From RECO01 sp050485385 (GTDB lineage: Bacteria; Pseudomonadota; Alphaproteobacteria; Geminicoccales; Geminicoccaceae), in the NCBI GenBank assembly GCA_050485385.1, contig JBJHBG010000037.1:1-39059 (forward strand): a DNA stretch of 39,059 bases, given 5' to 3'. Of the stretch, positions 14,978 to 23,118 are shown piece after piece. Both the position numbers and the translations under genes were made by a program. Each line of letters opens with the position of its first letter. The first letter of the stretch is position 1. A model generated the notes under the pieces. The model was given only the letters and a program-made list of their open reading frames with translations, did no database searches and was not told where the DNA came from.

Positions 14978-15559
14978 ATGGACGTCAAGACGCTTTGCCT
15001 CGGGGTGCTCTCCGCGGGCGACAGCTCCGGCTACGAGATCAAGAAGACCTTCGAGGAAAGCTTCCACCACTTTTTCCGCGCGAGCTACGGCTCGATCTAT
15101 CCGGCGCTGGCCGAACTGGAGCGGGTCGGCTGGGTGGAGGTCGAGGAGGTCGAGCAGGCGAAGCGGCCGGACAAGAAGGTGTACCGCATCACCAAGGCCG
15201 GCCGCGCCGAACTCCGCGATCGACTCCACGCCGAAGCACCGCGACATCTGGTCCGCTCGGAGTTCCTCGTCCTGATGTATTTTGCGCACTTGCTGACGCC
15301 GGAACGGGCTGCTGCCGTGCTCGACGAGATGATCGGTCGGATGGAGCAGACCCTGAGCGTCGAGTTGGACGGCTGCGACAAGGGCGATGCGTCCCTGACC
15401 GCCGGGCAGCGCTTCGCCCTCGGCTACGGCCGCGCCGTTTATGCGGCTGCGCTCGGCTATCTCAATGGGCATCGCGCCGCGTTCCTGGACGAGCTTGCCG
15501 CTGGCGACCGGCTCGACGAGCGGCGGTCGCCCGACACGCTCGCGGTGGCGGGAGAGTAG
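14978..15559 (+). CDS. PadR-family transcriptional regulator
   Basis: This 193-residue protein has a winged-helix N-terminal domain with the PadR pattern: LCLGVLSAGDSSGYEIKK, FFRASYGSIYPALAELERVGW, then the wing KKVYRITKAGRAELRD. A helical C-terminal dimerisation domain follows (about 90-180). PadR proteins repress neighbouring efflux or detoxification genes and release DNA when they bind a ligand. Here the gene is first in an operon with an efflux adaptor and RND pump starting 4 bp after its stop. Two inverted repeats just upstream fit autorepression. The ATG is preceded by GAGAGGTG. Confidence 0.93.
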   Translation: MDVKTLCLGVLSAGDSSGYEIKKTFEESFHHFFRASYGSIYPALAELERVGWVEVEEVEQAKRPDKKVYRITKAGRAELRDRLHAEAPRHLVRSEFLVLMYFAHLLTPERAAAVLDEMIGRMEQTLSVELDGCDKGDASLTAGQRFALGYGRAVYAAALGYLNGHRAAFLDELAAGDRLDERRSPDTLAVAGE

Positions 15560-15563
15560 TCCG

Positions 15564-16676
15564 TTGCGCGCGTCCTACGGCATTGCGTTGCTGATCGCGG
15601 CCGGGCTCGCCGGCTGGATGGCGTCGGGCCAGCCAGCGGTGCGGGCGCTGTTCGCCGAGGCGGTCGAGGAGGCCGCGAACGTCGCGTCCACGGCCGAACG
15701 GGACCGGCGGCCGCGTGTGCGCGTGGCCGCCAGTCTCGCCCAGCCGATGGCGCCGGAGCTGGTGCTGCACGGCCGCACCGAGCCGCACCGCGACGTGACG
15801 TTGCGCGCCGAGACCTTCGGCCGGGTGGCCGAGGTGCTGGTGCCGAAAGGGGCCTTCGTAGCCAGCGGCGAGCCGCTGCTGCGGCTCGACGAGCGCGAGC
15901 GCGCGGCGATGCTGGACCAGGCGCGCGCGGTGCTCCGCCAGCGGGAACTGGAGTACGAGGCCGCCCGGCGACTGGGTACGCGCGGCTTTCAGGCGGACAA
16001 TGCCGTGGCGGCGGCCCTGGCGCTGCTGGAGGGCGCGCGGGCGGACGTACGCCAGCGCGAGGTCAACCTCGCCCACACCGCCGTGGTCGCCCCGTTCGAC
16101 GGCATCCTCGACGACCGTATGGTCGAGGTCGGCGATTTCGTCGACATCGGTGATCCCCTGGCCCACCTCGTGGAACTGGACCCGCTGCTGGTCACGGGCG
16201 AGGTGGCGGAGACGCAGAAGGCGCGGGTGGCGCTGGGGATGGCCGTCGAGGTCGATCTTGCCGACGGCAGCCGCCATGAGGGCACGCTGCGGTTCGTCGC
16301 TCGGCGGGCCGACCCGGCCACCCGGACGTTCCGCGTCGAGGCGGTGCTGGCGAACCCTGATCGGACGGCGCCCGCGGGGATGAGCGCCACGCTGCGGCTG
16401 CGTTTCGAGGACCGGCCCGCGCATCGGCTGTCCTCGGCGCTGTTGGGCCTGGACGAGCACCACCAACTCGGGGTGAAGGCGGTGGACGGGAGCGGCATCG
16501 TCCGCTTTCACCCGGTCGAGATCGTGCGCGCCGAAGCCGATGCCGTGTGGGTCACGGGATTGCCGGAACGGGTGGACGTCATCGTCGTCGGCCAAGGCTT
16601 CGTGCGCGACGGCGATGCCGTGGTCGCGGTGGCGGTGCCGACGGCCGCGGGCGACCTTGCGGGGCTCGGCCGATGA
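15564..16676 (+). CDS. RND efflux periplasmic adaptor (HlyD/AcrA family)
   Basis: In this 370-residue protein a hydrophobic N-terminal segment (YGIALLIAAGLAGWMASG) is the membrane anchor or signal. Next are the adaptor modules: barrel-sandwich half (TLRAETFGRVAEVLVPKGAFVASG), a short alpha-hairpin (about 112-160), the second lipoyl half with VVAPFDGILDDRMVEVGDFV, and a beta-barrel region. It should link the RND pump to an outer-membrane channel. TTG 15564 is taken as the start: it directly precedes the anchor, follows GGGAGAG, and lies 4 bp after the padR stop. A longer open frame upstream runs over padR and is rejected. The stop overlaps the pump start (ATGA). Confidence 0.88.
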   Translation: MRASYGIALLIAAGLAGWMASGQPAVRALFAEAVEEAANVASTAERDRRPRVRVAASLAQPMAPELVLHGRTEPHRDVTLRAETFGRVAEVLVPKGAFVASGEPLLRLDERERAAMLDQARAVLRQRELEYEAARRLGTRGFQADNAVAAALALLEGARADVRQREVNLAHTAVVAPFDGILDDRMVEVGDFVDIGDPLAHLVELDPLLVTGEVAETQKARVALGMAVEVDLADGSRHEGTLRFVARRADPATRTFRVEAVLANPDRTAPAGMSATLRLRFEDRPAHRLSSALLGLDEHHQLGVKAVDGSGIVRFHPVEIVRAEADAVWVTGLPERVDVIVVGQGFVRDGDAVVAVAVPTAAGDLAGLGR

Positions 16677-19600
16677 ACACCCTGATCGATGCCGCTTTCG
16701 CCCGTTCGCGCACCGTGTTCGTGGCGCTGCTCCTCCTGCTCGTCGCCGGCGCGATTGCCTTCCAGACCATTCCCAAGGAGGCTAATCCCGACGTCCAGGT
16801 GCCGATCCTCCTGGTGGGCGTCAGCTACGAGGGCATCTCGCCCGAGGACAGCGAGCGGCTCTTGATCCGTCCCCTGGAGACCGAGCTGCGCAGCGTCGAG
16901 GGCCTGAAGGATCTGCGCTCCATCGCCGCCGAGGGCCGGGCCGACGTAATCCTCGAGTTCGAGGTCGGGGTCGACATCGACACGGCGCTGGCGGACGTGC
17001 GGGCGCGGGTGGACGTCGCCAAGGGCGAGCTGCCGAGCGATGCCGACGAGCCGCGCGTCGACGAGGTGAACCTCGCCCTCTTCCCGGTGCTGGTGGTGAC
17101 CCTTTCGGGCGATCTGCCGGAGCACCAGATGGCGCGGGCGGCGGAGCGGCTGAAGGAGCGGATCGAGGGTCTGTCCCAGGTTCTGGAGGTCAACATCGCC
17201 GGTAAGCGGGAGGAACTGGTCGAGGTCTTGATCGACCCGATGAAGATCGAGACCTACGCGCTCCGCGCCGACGAGTTGATCGAGGCGGTCAGCCGCAACA
17301 ACCAGATCATTGCGGCGGGTGCACTGGACACCGGCCAGGGCCGGTTCGCGGTCAAGGTGCCGGGACTGTTCGAGAGCGTGGCCGACATCCTCGACATGCC
17401 GGTCAAGATGGCGGGCGATACCGTCGTCACGCTGCGCGACATCGGCACCATCCGCCGCACCTTCAAGGATCCCGAGAGCTTCGCGCGCTTCAACGGCCAG
17501 CCGGCCTTGGCGTTGGAGGTCTCGAAGCGCGTCGGCACGAACATCCTCGACACGGTGGCGGCGGTGCGGGCGACGGTCGAGGCGAGCCGGGCCGAACTGC
17601 CGGCGACGCTGGAGATCGGTTTCAGCCAGGACCAGTCGCGCTTCATCGCCGATATGCTCAACGATCTGCAGAACAACATCCTGGCGGCAGTGGCGCTGGT
17701 GATGATCGTCGTCGTCGCGGCACTCGGCCTGCGTTCGGGCCTGCTGGTCGGGTTTGCGGTGCCGGGCTCGTTCCTGACCGGCATCCTGGTGCTGGCCGTC
17801 GCCGGCCTGACGGTCAACATGGTCGTGCTGTTCGGGTTGATCCTCGCCGTCGGCATGCTGGTGGACGGCGCCATCGTCGTCACCGAACTGGCCGACCGGC
17901 GCCTTGCCGAAGGTTACGGTCGCCGGCTCGCCTACAAGGAGGCGGCCAAGCGCATGGCCTGGCCGATCACCGCCTCCACGGCGACCACCCTCGCGGCCTT
18001 CCTGCCCCTGGTGTTCTGGCCCGGCATCGTCGGCGAGTTCATGAAGTTCCTGCCGATCACGCTCTTGGCCGTACTGACCGCGTCGCTCTTGATGGCGCTC
18101 GTCTTCGTGCCGAACGTCGGCGCCGTGATCGGCCGCCAGCAGCCGCGTCCGCAGCCGGCGGGCGACCTCGGCCGGGTCGACGACACCACGGGCGACCTCG
18201 GCCGCACCCAGGGCTTCGTGCGCCTGTACGTCGAGGTCCTGCGCCATGCCCTCGGCCACCCGGGCAAGGTGCTGGGTGCGGCCGTGGTCATCGCCATCGG
18301 CGTCTACTGGGCCTATGGCACCTTCGGCCGCGGCGTCGAGTTCTTCCCCGACGTCGAGCCCGAGCAGGCGCAGGTGATGGTGCATGCCCGGGGCGACCTC
18401 TCGATCTACGAGCGGGACGATCTGGTGCGCGAAGTCGAAGCGCTGGTGCTCGATCTCGACGGTGTCGACACGTTCTACACGACCACGTCCCTGTCGTTCC
18501 GGGGCGACGAGGTGGACGACGACGTCATCGGCATCATCCTCTTGGAGTTCGCCGACTGGCGCACGCGCCGCCCCGCCGCCCACATCATGCACGACATCGA
18601 GACCCGCACCGCCGACCTAGCCGGGATCCGCGTCGAGGTGCGCAAGCCCGCGGAGGGGCCGCCGGTGGGCAAGCCGGTGCAGATCGAAGCCGCAGGCCAC
18701 GACGATGCCGCGCTCCGCACCGTCACCGACCGGATCCGCCGCCGGTTCGACGCCATGCCCGGTCTCGTCAACGTCAGCGACAGCCTGCCGGTGCCGGGGG
18801 TCGAATGGCAGCTCCAGGTCGACCGCGCCGCCGCCAGCCGCTACGGCGCCGACGTGGCGACCGTCGGGCCGCTCGTGCAACTCGTAACCACCGGCGTCCT
18901 GGTCGGCACCTACCGGCCGGACGACAGCCTGGAGGAGATCGACATCCGGGCTCGCTTTCCCGAGGTGGACCGCGCGCTGGGTCAGCTCGAGCGCCTGCGG
19001 GTGCCGACGGCGGCGGGACCTGCCATTCCCATCTCGAACTTCGTGACGACCGTTGCGGCCCCCAAGGTTACCGAGATCGAGCGGCTGAACGGGCGGCGGG
19101 TCTACGTGGTCGGCGCCGATGTGGCGCCGGAGGTCTTGCCCGACGACATGGTGCAGGAGCTGCGCGCTTGGCTGGCTAACGAGACCTGGCCGCAAGGGGT
19201 GGAGCTGGTCTTCCGTGGTGAGGACGAGGAACAGCGCGAGGCGCAGGCGTTTCTCGGCAAGGCGTTCGGCGTCGCCCTGTTCCTCATCACCATGGTTCTG
19301 GTGACGCAGTTCAACAGCTTCTACCAGTCGGCGCTGATCCTCTCTGCCGTCGTCTTCTCGACCGTGGGCGTGCTCTTGGGTCTCATGGTGACCAGCCAGC
19401 CCTTCGGCATCATCATGAGCGGTGTCGGGGTGATCGCACTGGCCGGCATCGTCGTGAACAACAACATCGTCTTGATCGATACCTACAACGAACTTCGCCG
19501 CAAGGGATTGGAGCCGTTCGACGCGGTACTGCGCACCGGCGCGCAACGTCTGCGGCCGGTGCTTTTGACCACGGTAACGACCATCCTCGGGCTGATGCCC

Positions 19601-19834
19601 ATGGTGCTCAAGGTCAACCTCGACTTCGTCACGCGCCAGGTCACCTTGGGCGGTCCTTCGACCGACTGGTGGGCGCAGCTCGCGAGCGCGGTCGCCGGCG
19701 GGCTCGCCTTCGCCACGCTGCTGACCCTGGTGCTGACCCCCTGCCTCCTCTACCTGCCGACTCATTATCGGAAGTGGTGGCAAGCCCGTCGCGCGCGCGC
19801 CAGCGCGACCGCGCAGCCGGTGGTGGGGACCTGA
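16673..19834 (+). CDS. RND-family efflux transporter, AcrB-like
   Basis: This 1053-residue protein has the full RND architecture: membrane helix 1 (about 12-30), periplasmic porter domain, helices 2-6 (about 333-485), second porter/docking domain, and helices 7-12. In helix 4 the proton-relay region reads LAVGMLVDGAIVVTEL: D398 is kept, but the second aspartate of AcrB (D408) is glycine. Helix 10 has LAGIVVNNNIVLIDTYNE, and RPVLLTTVTTILGLMPM follows. The substrate cannot be read from sequence. With the adaptor and PadR it forms an inducible efflux operon. No outer-membrane factor is encoded nearby, so a shared TolC-type channel is expected. Confidence 0.92.
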   Translation: MNTLIDAAFARSRTVFVALLLLLVAGAIAFQTIPKEANPDVQVPILLVGVSYEGISPEDSERLLIRPLETELRSVEGLKDLRSIAAEGRADVILEFEVGVDIDTALADVRARVDVAKGELPSDADEPRVDEVNLALFPVLVVTLSGDLPEHQMARAAERLKERIEGLSQVLEVNIAGKREELVEVLIDPMKIETYALRADELIEAVSRNNQIIAAGALDTGQGRFAVKVPGLFESVADILDMPVKMAGDTVVTLRDIGTIRRTFKDPESFARFNGQPALALEVSKRVGTNILDTVAAVRATVEASRAELPATLEIGFSQDQSRFIADMLNDLQNNILAAVALVMIVVVAALGLRSGLLVGFAVPGSFLTGILVLAVAGLTVNMVVLFGLILAVGMLVDGAIVVTELADRRLAEGYGRRLAYKEAAKRMAWPITASTATTLAAFLPLVFWPGIVGEFMKFLPITLLAVLTASLLMALVFVPNVGAVIGRQQPRPQPAGDLGRVDDTTGDLGRTQGFVRLYVEVLRHALGHPGKVLGAAVVIAIGVYWAYGTFGRGVEFFPDVEPEQAQVMVHARGDLSIYERDDLVREVEALVLDLDGVDTFYTTTSLSFRGDEVDDDVIGIILLEFADWRTRRPAAHIMHDIETRTADLAGIRVEVRKPAEGPPVGKPVQIEAAGHDDAALRTVTDRIRRRFDAMPGLVNVSDSLPVPGVEWQLQVDRAAASRYGADVATVGPLVQLVTTGVLVGTYRPDDSLEEIDIRARFPEVDRALGQLERLRVPTAAGPAIPISNFVTTVAAPKVTEIERLNGRRVYVVGADVAPEVLPDDMVQELRAWLANETWPQGVELVFRGEDEEQREAQAFLGKAFGVALFLITMVLVTQFNSFYQSALILSAVVFSTVGVLLGLMVTSQPFGIIMSGVGVIALAGIVVNNNIVLIDTYNELRRKGLEPFDAVLRTGAQRLRPVLLTTVTTILGLMPMVLKVNLDFVTRQVTLGGPSTDWWAQLASAVAGGLAFATLLTLVLTPCLLYLPTHYRKWWQARRARASATAQPVVGT

Positions 19835-19873
19835 AGTGAGTGACGAGGCAGGCGGTTACCGGTCCTCTGCGCT

Positions 19874-19908
19874 CCCGAACGATGGCCTGGGAACCGGCGA
19901 CGTTCGGG
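19874..19908. terminator. Possible bidirectional terminator hairpin
   Basis: CCCGAACG (19874-19881) and CGTTCGGG (19901-19908) form an 8-bp inverted repeat in the 80-bp gap between convergent genes (efflux pump and hydroxyacid dehydrogenase). The loop is long (19 nt) and there is no T-run, so this is a weak call based mainly on position. Confidence 0.35.
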
Positions 19909-19914
19909 CGGCGC

Positions 19915-20916
19915 TCAGACCACGGCGCTCCTGGCGTGGGCGGGCAGTACGCGGTCGGGCGGGCGGTGGCCGTCGACGAAGGTCTTGATGTTGATGATGA
20001 CCTTCTCGCCCATGTCGTTGCGGCCCTCGATCGTGGCGCTGCCCATGTGCGGCAGCAGGACCACGTTCTCCAGCTCGCGCAGCTTCGGGTTGATGGCGGG
20101 TTCGTGCTCGAAGACGTCGAGCCCGGCGCCGGCGATTTCCTTGTTGCGCAGCATGCGCGTGAGGGCGGGCTCGTCGATGACCTCGCCGCGCGAGGTGTTC
20201 ACGACGTAGGCGTGCGGCTTCAGGAGCTTGAGACGGCGCGCCGAGAGGAGGTGGTAGGTGGCGGGGGTGTGCGGGCAATTGACGCTGACGATGTCCATGC
20301 GGGCGAGCATCTGGTCGAGGCTTTCCCAATAGGTCGCCTCCAGTTCCTCCTCCGATGACGGATGCACGCGATTACGGTTGTGGTAGTGGACCGAGAGGCC
20401 GAAGCCCTTGGCGCGCCGGGCGACGGCGGTGCCGATCCGGCCCATGCCGAGGATGCCCAGCCGCTTGCCGTTGATGCGGTGGCCGAGCATGGCGGTGGGG
20501 CTCCAGCCGTTCCAATCGCCCGAGCGTGCCAAGCGCTCGCCTTCGACCACCCGGCGCGCCACGGCGAGGATCAGCGCCATGGTCATGTCGGCGGTGTCCT
20601 CGGTCAGCACGCCCGGCGTGTTGGTAACGGTGATGCCGCGCTTGTAGGCGGCGTCGACGTCGATGTTGTCGGTGCCGGTGCCGTAGTTCGCGATCAACCG
20701 CAGCTCGGGGTTGGCATGCGCCAGGATCGCCGCGTCGATGCGATCGGTCACCGTCGGCACCAGGATGTGCGCCGTCTTGACCGCGTCGATCAGTCCGGCC
20801 TTGCCGAGCGGCGCGTCCGTATCGTTCAGGCGCGTGTCGAACAGTTCCATCATCCGCGCCTCGATCGCCTCGGGCAGACGGCGGGTCACGACGACGAGCG
20901 GTCGCGGTCGGCTCAT
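19915..20916 (-). CDS. D-isomer-specific 2-hydroxyacid dehydrogenase, glyoxylate reductase type
   Basis: In this 333-residue protein the Rossmann motif is GILGMGRIG (154-162). Catalytic residues are R243 (NTSRGEVID), E272 in DVFEHEP and H290 in LLPHMGS, with ANYGTGTDNID (77-87) and TNTPGVLTEDTAD (98-110) contributing to the active site. These features fit NAD(P)H-dependent glyoxylate/hydroxypyruvate reductases (GyaR-like), which would reduce glyoxylate to glycolate, the opposite direction to the glcDE product nearby. The start at 20916 is chosen because the family begins close to RPRPLVVVTRRLP; the frame is open for 23 more residues of unlikely sequence. Exact substrate preference cannot be told from sequence. 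Confidence 0.92.
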   Translation of the reverse strand: MSRPRPLVVVTRRLPEAIEARMMELFDTRLNDTDAPLGKAGLIDAVKTAHILVPTVTDRIDAAILAHANPELRLIANYGTGTDNIDVDAAYKRGITVTNTPGVLTEDTADMTMALILAVARRVVEGERLARSGDWNGWSPTAMLGHRINGKRLGILGMGRIGTAVARRAKGFGLSVHYHNRNRVHPSSEEELEATYWESLDQMLARMDIVSVNCPHTPATYHLLSARRLKLLKPHAYVVNTSRGEVIDEPALTRMLRNKEIAGAGLDVFEHEPAINPKLRELENVVLLPHMGSATIEGRNDMGEKVIINIKTFVDGHRPPDRVLPAHARSAVV

Positions 20917-21077
20917 CACGCAGCAACTCCCAGGACGAAGCGAGTGACAATAATGGCAGATAGCAGAGCGGAAGTGGGCGGCCAAGCCGGGGTGGATGCG
21001 TCCGGCGGTTGCATTCCGCTGCCGAGCAGGCCAAGCAGCGGTCGTGCGGGCGCGGAACGGCAGGGAGGTGCAGAGAC

Positions 21078-21575
21078 GTGAGGGTGAATCGACGGCGGTG
21101 GCCCCGTGCGCTCGTCCTCGTCGTGGGCTTCTGTTGCGCCGCTGCCGCGGTGGCTCGTGCCGACCCTGGCCCGGTCACCGGCTTGCCGATGCCTCGCTTC
21201 GTCTCGTTGGCCGTCGAGATCGCCAACCTGCGGGTCGGCCCGCGCAACAGCTACGACGTGGTGGCCATCTACCGTCGCCGCGGGCTGCCCTTGAAGGTCG
21301 TGGACGAGTTCGACACGTGGCGGCAGGTGGAGGACCACGAGGGCACACGTGGATGGATGCATCAGCGGCTCCTGTCGGGTCGGCGCATGGTGATGGTTCG
21401 CGACGAGCCGGCGATGCTGCGCCGGGGACCGAGTGCGGAGGCGGCGCCGATCCTCCAGGCCGAGCCCGCTGTCCTGGGTCAGTTGCTCCGCTGCGAGGAC
21501 GGTTGGTGTTTCGTCGAAATCGAAGGGCGGCGCGGGTGGATGCCGGCGACGGGTCTGTGGGGCGTGCTGCCCTGA
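21078..21575 (+). CDS. Exported SH3-domain protein
   Basis: This 165-residue protein begins with a clear signal peptide (RRRWPRALVLVVGFCCAAAAVARA). Two SH3_4-type bacterial SH3 repeats follow: the first has IANLRVGPRNSYDVVAIYRRRGLPLKVVDEFDTWRQVED then TRGWMHQRLLSG, and the second MLRRGPSAEAAPIL through RRGWMPATGLWG. Family members are periplasmic and thought to bind peptidoglycan or protein partners. GTG 21078 with AGGGAGG at 21062-21068 is preferred; an earlier in-frame ATG at 21009 lacks both a site and a sensible N-terminus. It is divergent from the dehydrogenase gene and close to the phosphatase-fold gene that follows. Confidence 0.88.
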   Translation: MRVNRRRWPRALVLVVGFCCAAAAVARADPGPVTGLPMPRFVSLAVEIANLRVGPRNSYDVVAIYRRRGLPLKVVDEFDTWRQVEDHEGTRGWMHQRLLSGRRMVMVRDEPAMLRRGPSAEAAPILQAEPAVLGQLLRCEDGWCFVEIEGRRGWMPATGLWGVLP

Positions 21576-21619
21576 GCGAAGAGGGTGACGGGCGGATCGG
21601 TCGGCGCCGGCTCGGGGCC

Positions 21620-22564
21620 ATGGTCCGTGTCGCGGTCGATGCGGCCGGCATCGGCTCGGCCGCGGTCGTGCTGGCCGTGCCGCTCGGCCGTGTCTGGCCC
21701 TGGGCCGACGTCGTGGGACAGTTCCTGGTGCAGGCGTTGGTCGCGCTCGCCGTCGTCGCCGGCCTGGCTGCGGTTTGCAGGGCTTGGCGCCGTGCCGGCG
21801 GCGCCGTGCTGCTGCTCGTCGCTGCCTTGGCTTGGCCGCTCGGCGGCGCGTCTTGGAGCCCCGGTTCGAGGGCGGCACCGGCGGCCGTCGATCTGCGCGT
21901 GCTGGTGGCAAACCTGCATGCGCCGTCCGGCGTTCTGCCCGCCGACGAACTGGCGGCATGGCTCGCCGATACCGGGGCCGACGTGGTCTTGCTCAACGAG
22001 GCGTTCGGCATCCTTTACCGTCAACTGCCGCGTGGCACGGTCCACTTCCCCCACGAGGCCTATTGCGGCGGCGAGTTGTTCTGCGAGACGGTCATTCTCT
22101 CGGCGCTGCCGCTGCGTGACGTCGAGTACCGGGTCGATGCCAGGCACGGTGGGAAGGTTCTGCTCGCGTCGATCGAGGTGGCCGGCCAGCCGTTGACGCT
22201 CGGCCTTACTCACGTGCACCGGCCCATCCCGCCCGGCAGTCCCGCGCACAATCTGCGGCAGAGCCACTTCGTCGCCGATGCCGCCGAAGGTCGCGAACGG
22301 CTGATCTTGGCCGGTGACTTCAACGCCGTGCCCTGGGGGCGCGTGATGGCGATGTTCCAAGACAGGCTCGGCCTACGTGGCCCGGTGTTGTGGGAGGGCA
22401 CTTGGCCGGCGTGGCTGCCGGTACCGCTGCGGCTGCACATCGATCACGTGCTGGTCGCCTGCGGCCTCGATCTGGTCGAGGTGCGGAGCATGGACTTCCC
22501 GCGCTCCGACCACCTGGCCGTGCTGGCCTCGGTTGCCGTCATCGAGGAGGCCGGCTGTGGATAG
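21620..22564 (+). CDS. Endonuclease/exonuclease/phosphatase-family membrane protein
   Basis: This 314-residue protein has about three N-terminal membrane helices (about 7-24, 33-53, 60-76) followed by an EEP-fold domain. Metal and catalytic residues are in VANLHAP (N98), LNEAF (E127), THVHRPIPPG (about H200), GDFNAVPWG (D233, N235), IDHVLV (D275, H276) and SDHLAVLA (D297, H298). Proteins of this layout place the domain on the outer face of the inner membrane; substrates may be nucleic acid or phospholipid, which sequence alone does not decide. The start is uncertain: ATG 21620 gives a sensible N-terminus, while a GTG near 21558 would overlap the SH3 gene. The gene converges on the Irr-like regulator. 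Confidence 0.82.
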   Translation: MVRVAVDAAGIGSAAVVLAVPLGRVWPWADVVGQFLVQALVALAVVAGLAAVCRAWRRAGGAVLLLVAALAWPLGGASWSPGSRAAPAAVDLRVLVANLHAPSGVLPADELAAWLADTGADVVLLNEAFGILYRQLPRGTVHFPHEAYCGGELFCETVILSALPLRDVEYRVDARHGGKVLLASIEVAGQPLTLGLTHVHRPIPPGSPAHNLRQSHFVADAAEGRERLILAGDFNAVPWGRVMAMFQDRLGLRGPVLWEGTWPAWLPVPLRLHIDHVLVACGLDLVEVRSMDFPRSDHLAVLASVAVIEEAGCG

Positions 22565-22569
22565 AGGGC

Positions 22570-22992
22570 TCAGCCCGCCTTGCGGCGCAGCCGGACGATC
22601 ACCTCGACGCGATCGATATCGTAGCCCTCGGGCGGGGTTGGCAGTTCGGTGAGTTCCACGGCCTCGCCCGGAATGTCGATCACCACGCCTTGGCTGGGAT
22701 CGAAAAAGTGGTGGTGGTGGGTCACGTTCGTGTCGAAGTACGACTGCCCGGTATCGACCGGCACTTCGCGCAGCAGGCCTGCCGTGGTGAACTGATGCAG
22801 CGTGTTGTAGATGGTCGCGAGCGAGACTTGGATGCCGGCACCGCGCGCCTCCTGGTACAGGTCCTCGGCGGTGACGTGGCGGTCTCCGGTGGCGAACAGC
22901 AGCCGAGCCAAGGCCAATCGCTGGCGAGTCGGGCGCAAGCCCGCCGCCTTGAGGTGCTGGATCTCTTCGCAGAACGTCGCCATCCGCAACAT
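22570..22992 (-). CDS. irr: Irr-like Fur-family iron response regulator
   Basis: This 140-residue protein has the Fur winged helix (LKAAGLRPTRQRLALARLLF, HVTAEDLYQEA, VSLATIYNTLHQFTTAGLLREV) and the metal/haem-binding run THHHHFFDPSQG (91-102), with FDTN before it. This combination is typical of Irr, the alphaproteobacterial regulator that acts under iron limitation and is controlled by haem. The N-terminal haem regulatory motif GCPWH of Bradyrhizobium Irr is absent, as in many other Irr proteins. ATG 22992 is chosen for GAGGG upstream; ATG 22983 is an alternative. A strong promoter lies at 23032-23060. A PerR-like role is less likely given the sequence pattern. Confidence 0.85.
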   Translation of the reverse strand: MLRMATFCEEIQHLKAAGLRPTRQRLALARLLFATGDRHVTAEDLYQEARGAGIQVSLATIYNTLHQFTTAGLLREVPVDTGQSYFDTNVTHHHHFFDPSQGVVIDIPGEAVELTELPTPPEGYDIDRVEVIVRLRRKAG

Positions 22993-23031
22993 CAAGTCTA
23001 CCCTCGTCACCACCCGACCGGAATTTGTACT

Positions 23032-23060
23032 ATTCTGGTGCTGTATGCGCGCTCTGTCAA
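23032..23060 (-). promoter_or_regulatory. Promoter of the irr-like gene
   Basis: On the minus strand, TTGACA (23055-23060) is a perfect -35 box, followed after 17 bp by CAGAAT (23032-23037), a 4/6 match to the -10. It would give a leader of about 35 nt. The sequence GAATTTGTACTATTC (plus strand, 23021-23035) overlaps the -10 and has inverted GAAT/ATTC ends, a possible regulator site, but it does not match the known iron control element well. Confidence 0.65.
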
Positions 23061-23118
23061 CGCGACCAACCGGACCGGTCCGCACGGTCGGCCGGCTGCG
23101 TCCGCGCGGCGCGTTGCC

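Noticed and set aside
12100..14988. Minus-strand open frame of about 960 codons in a different frame over glcD and glcE
   Set aside because: It spans both glc genes out of frame and is dominated by Arg/Gly/Pro.
16508..18592. Minus-strand open frame of about 690 codons opposite the RND pump
   Set aside because: Antisense shadow of a well-conserved transporter.
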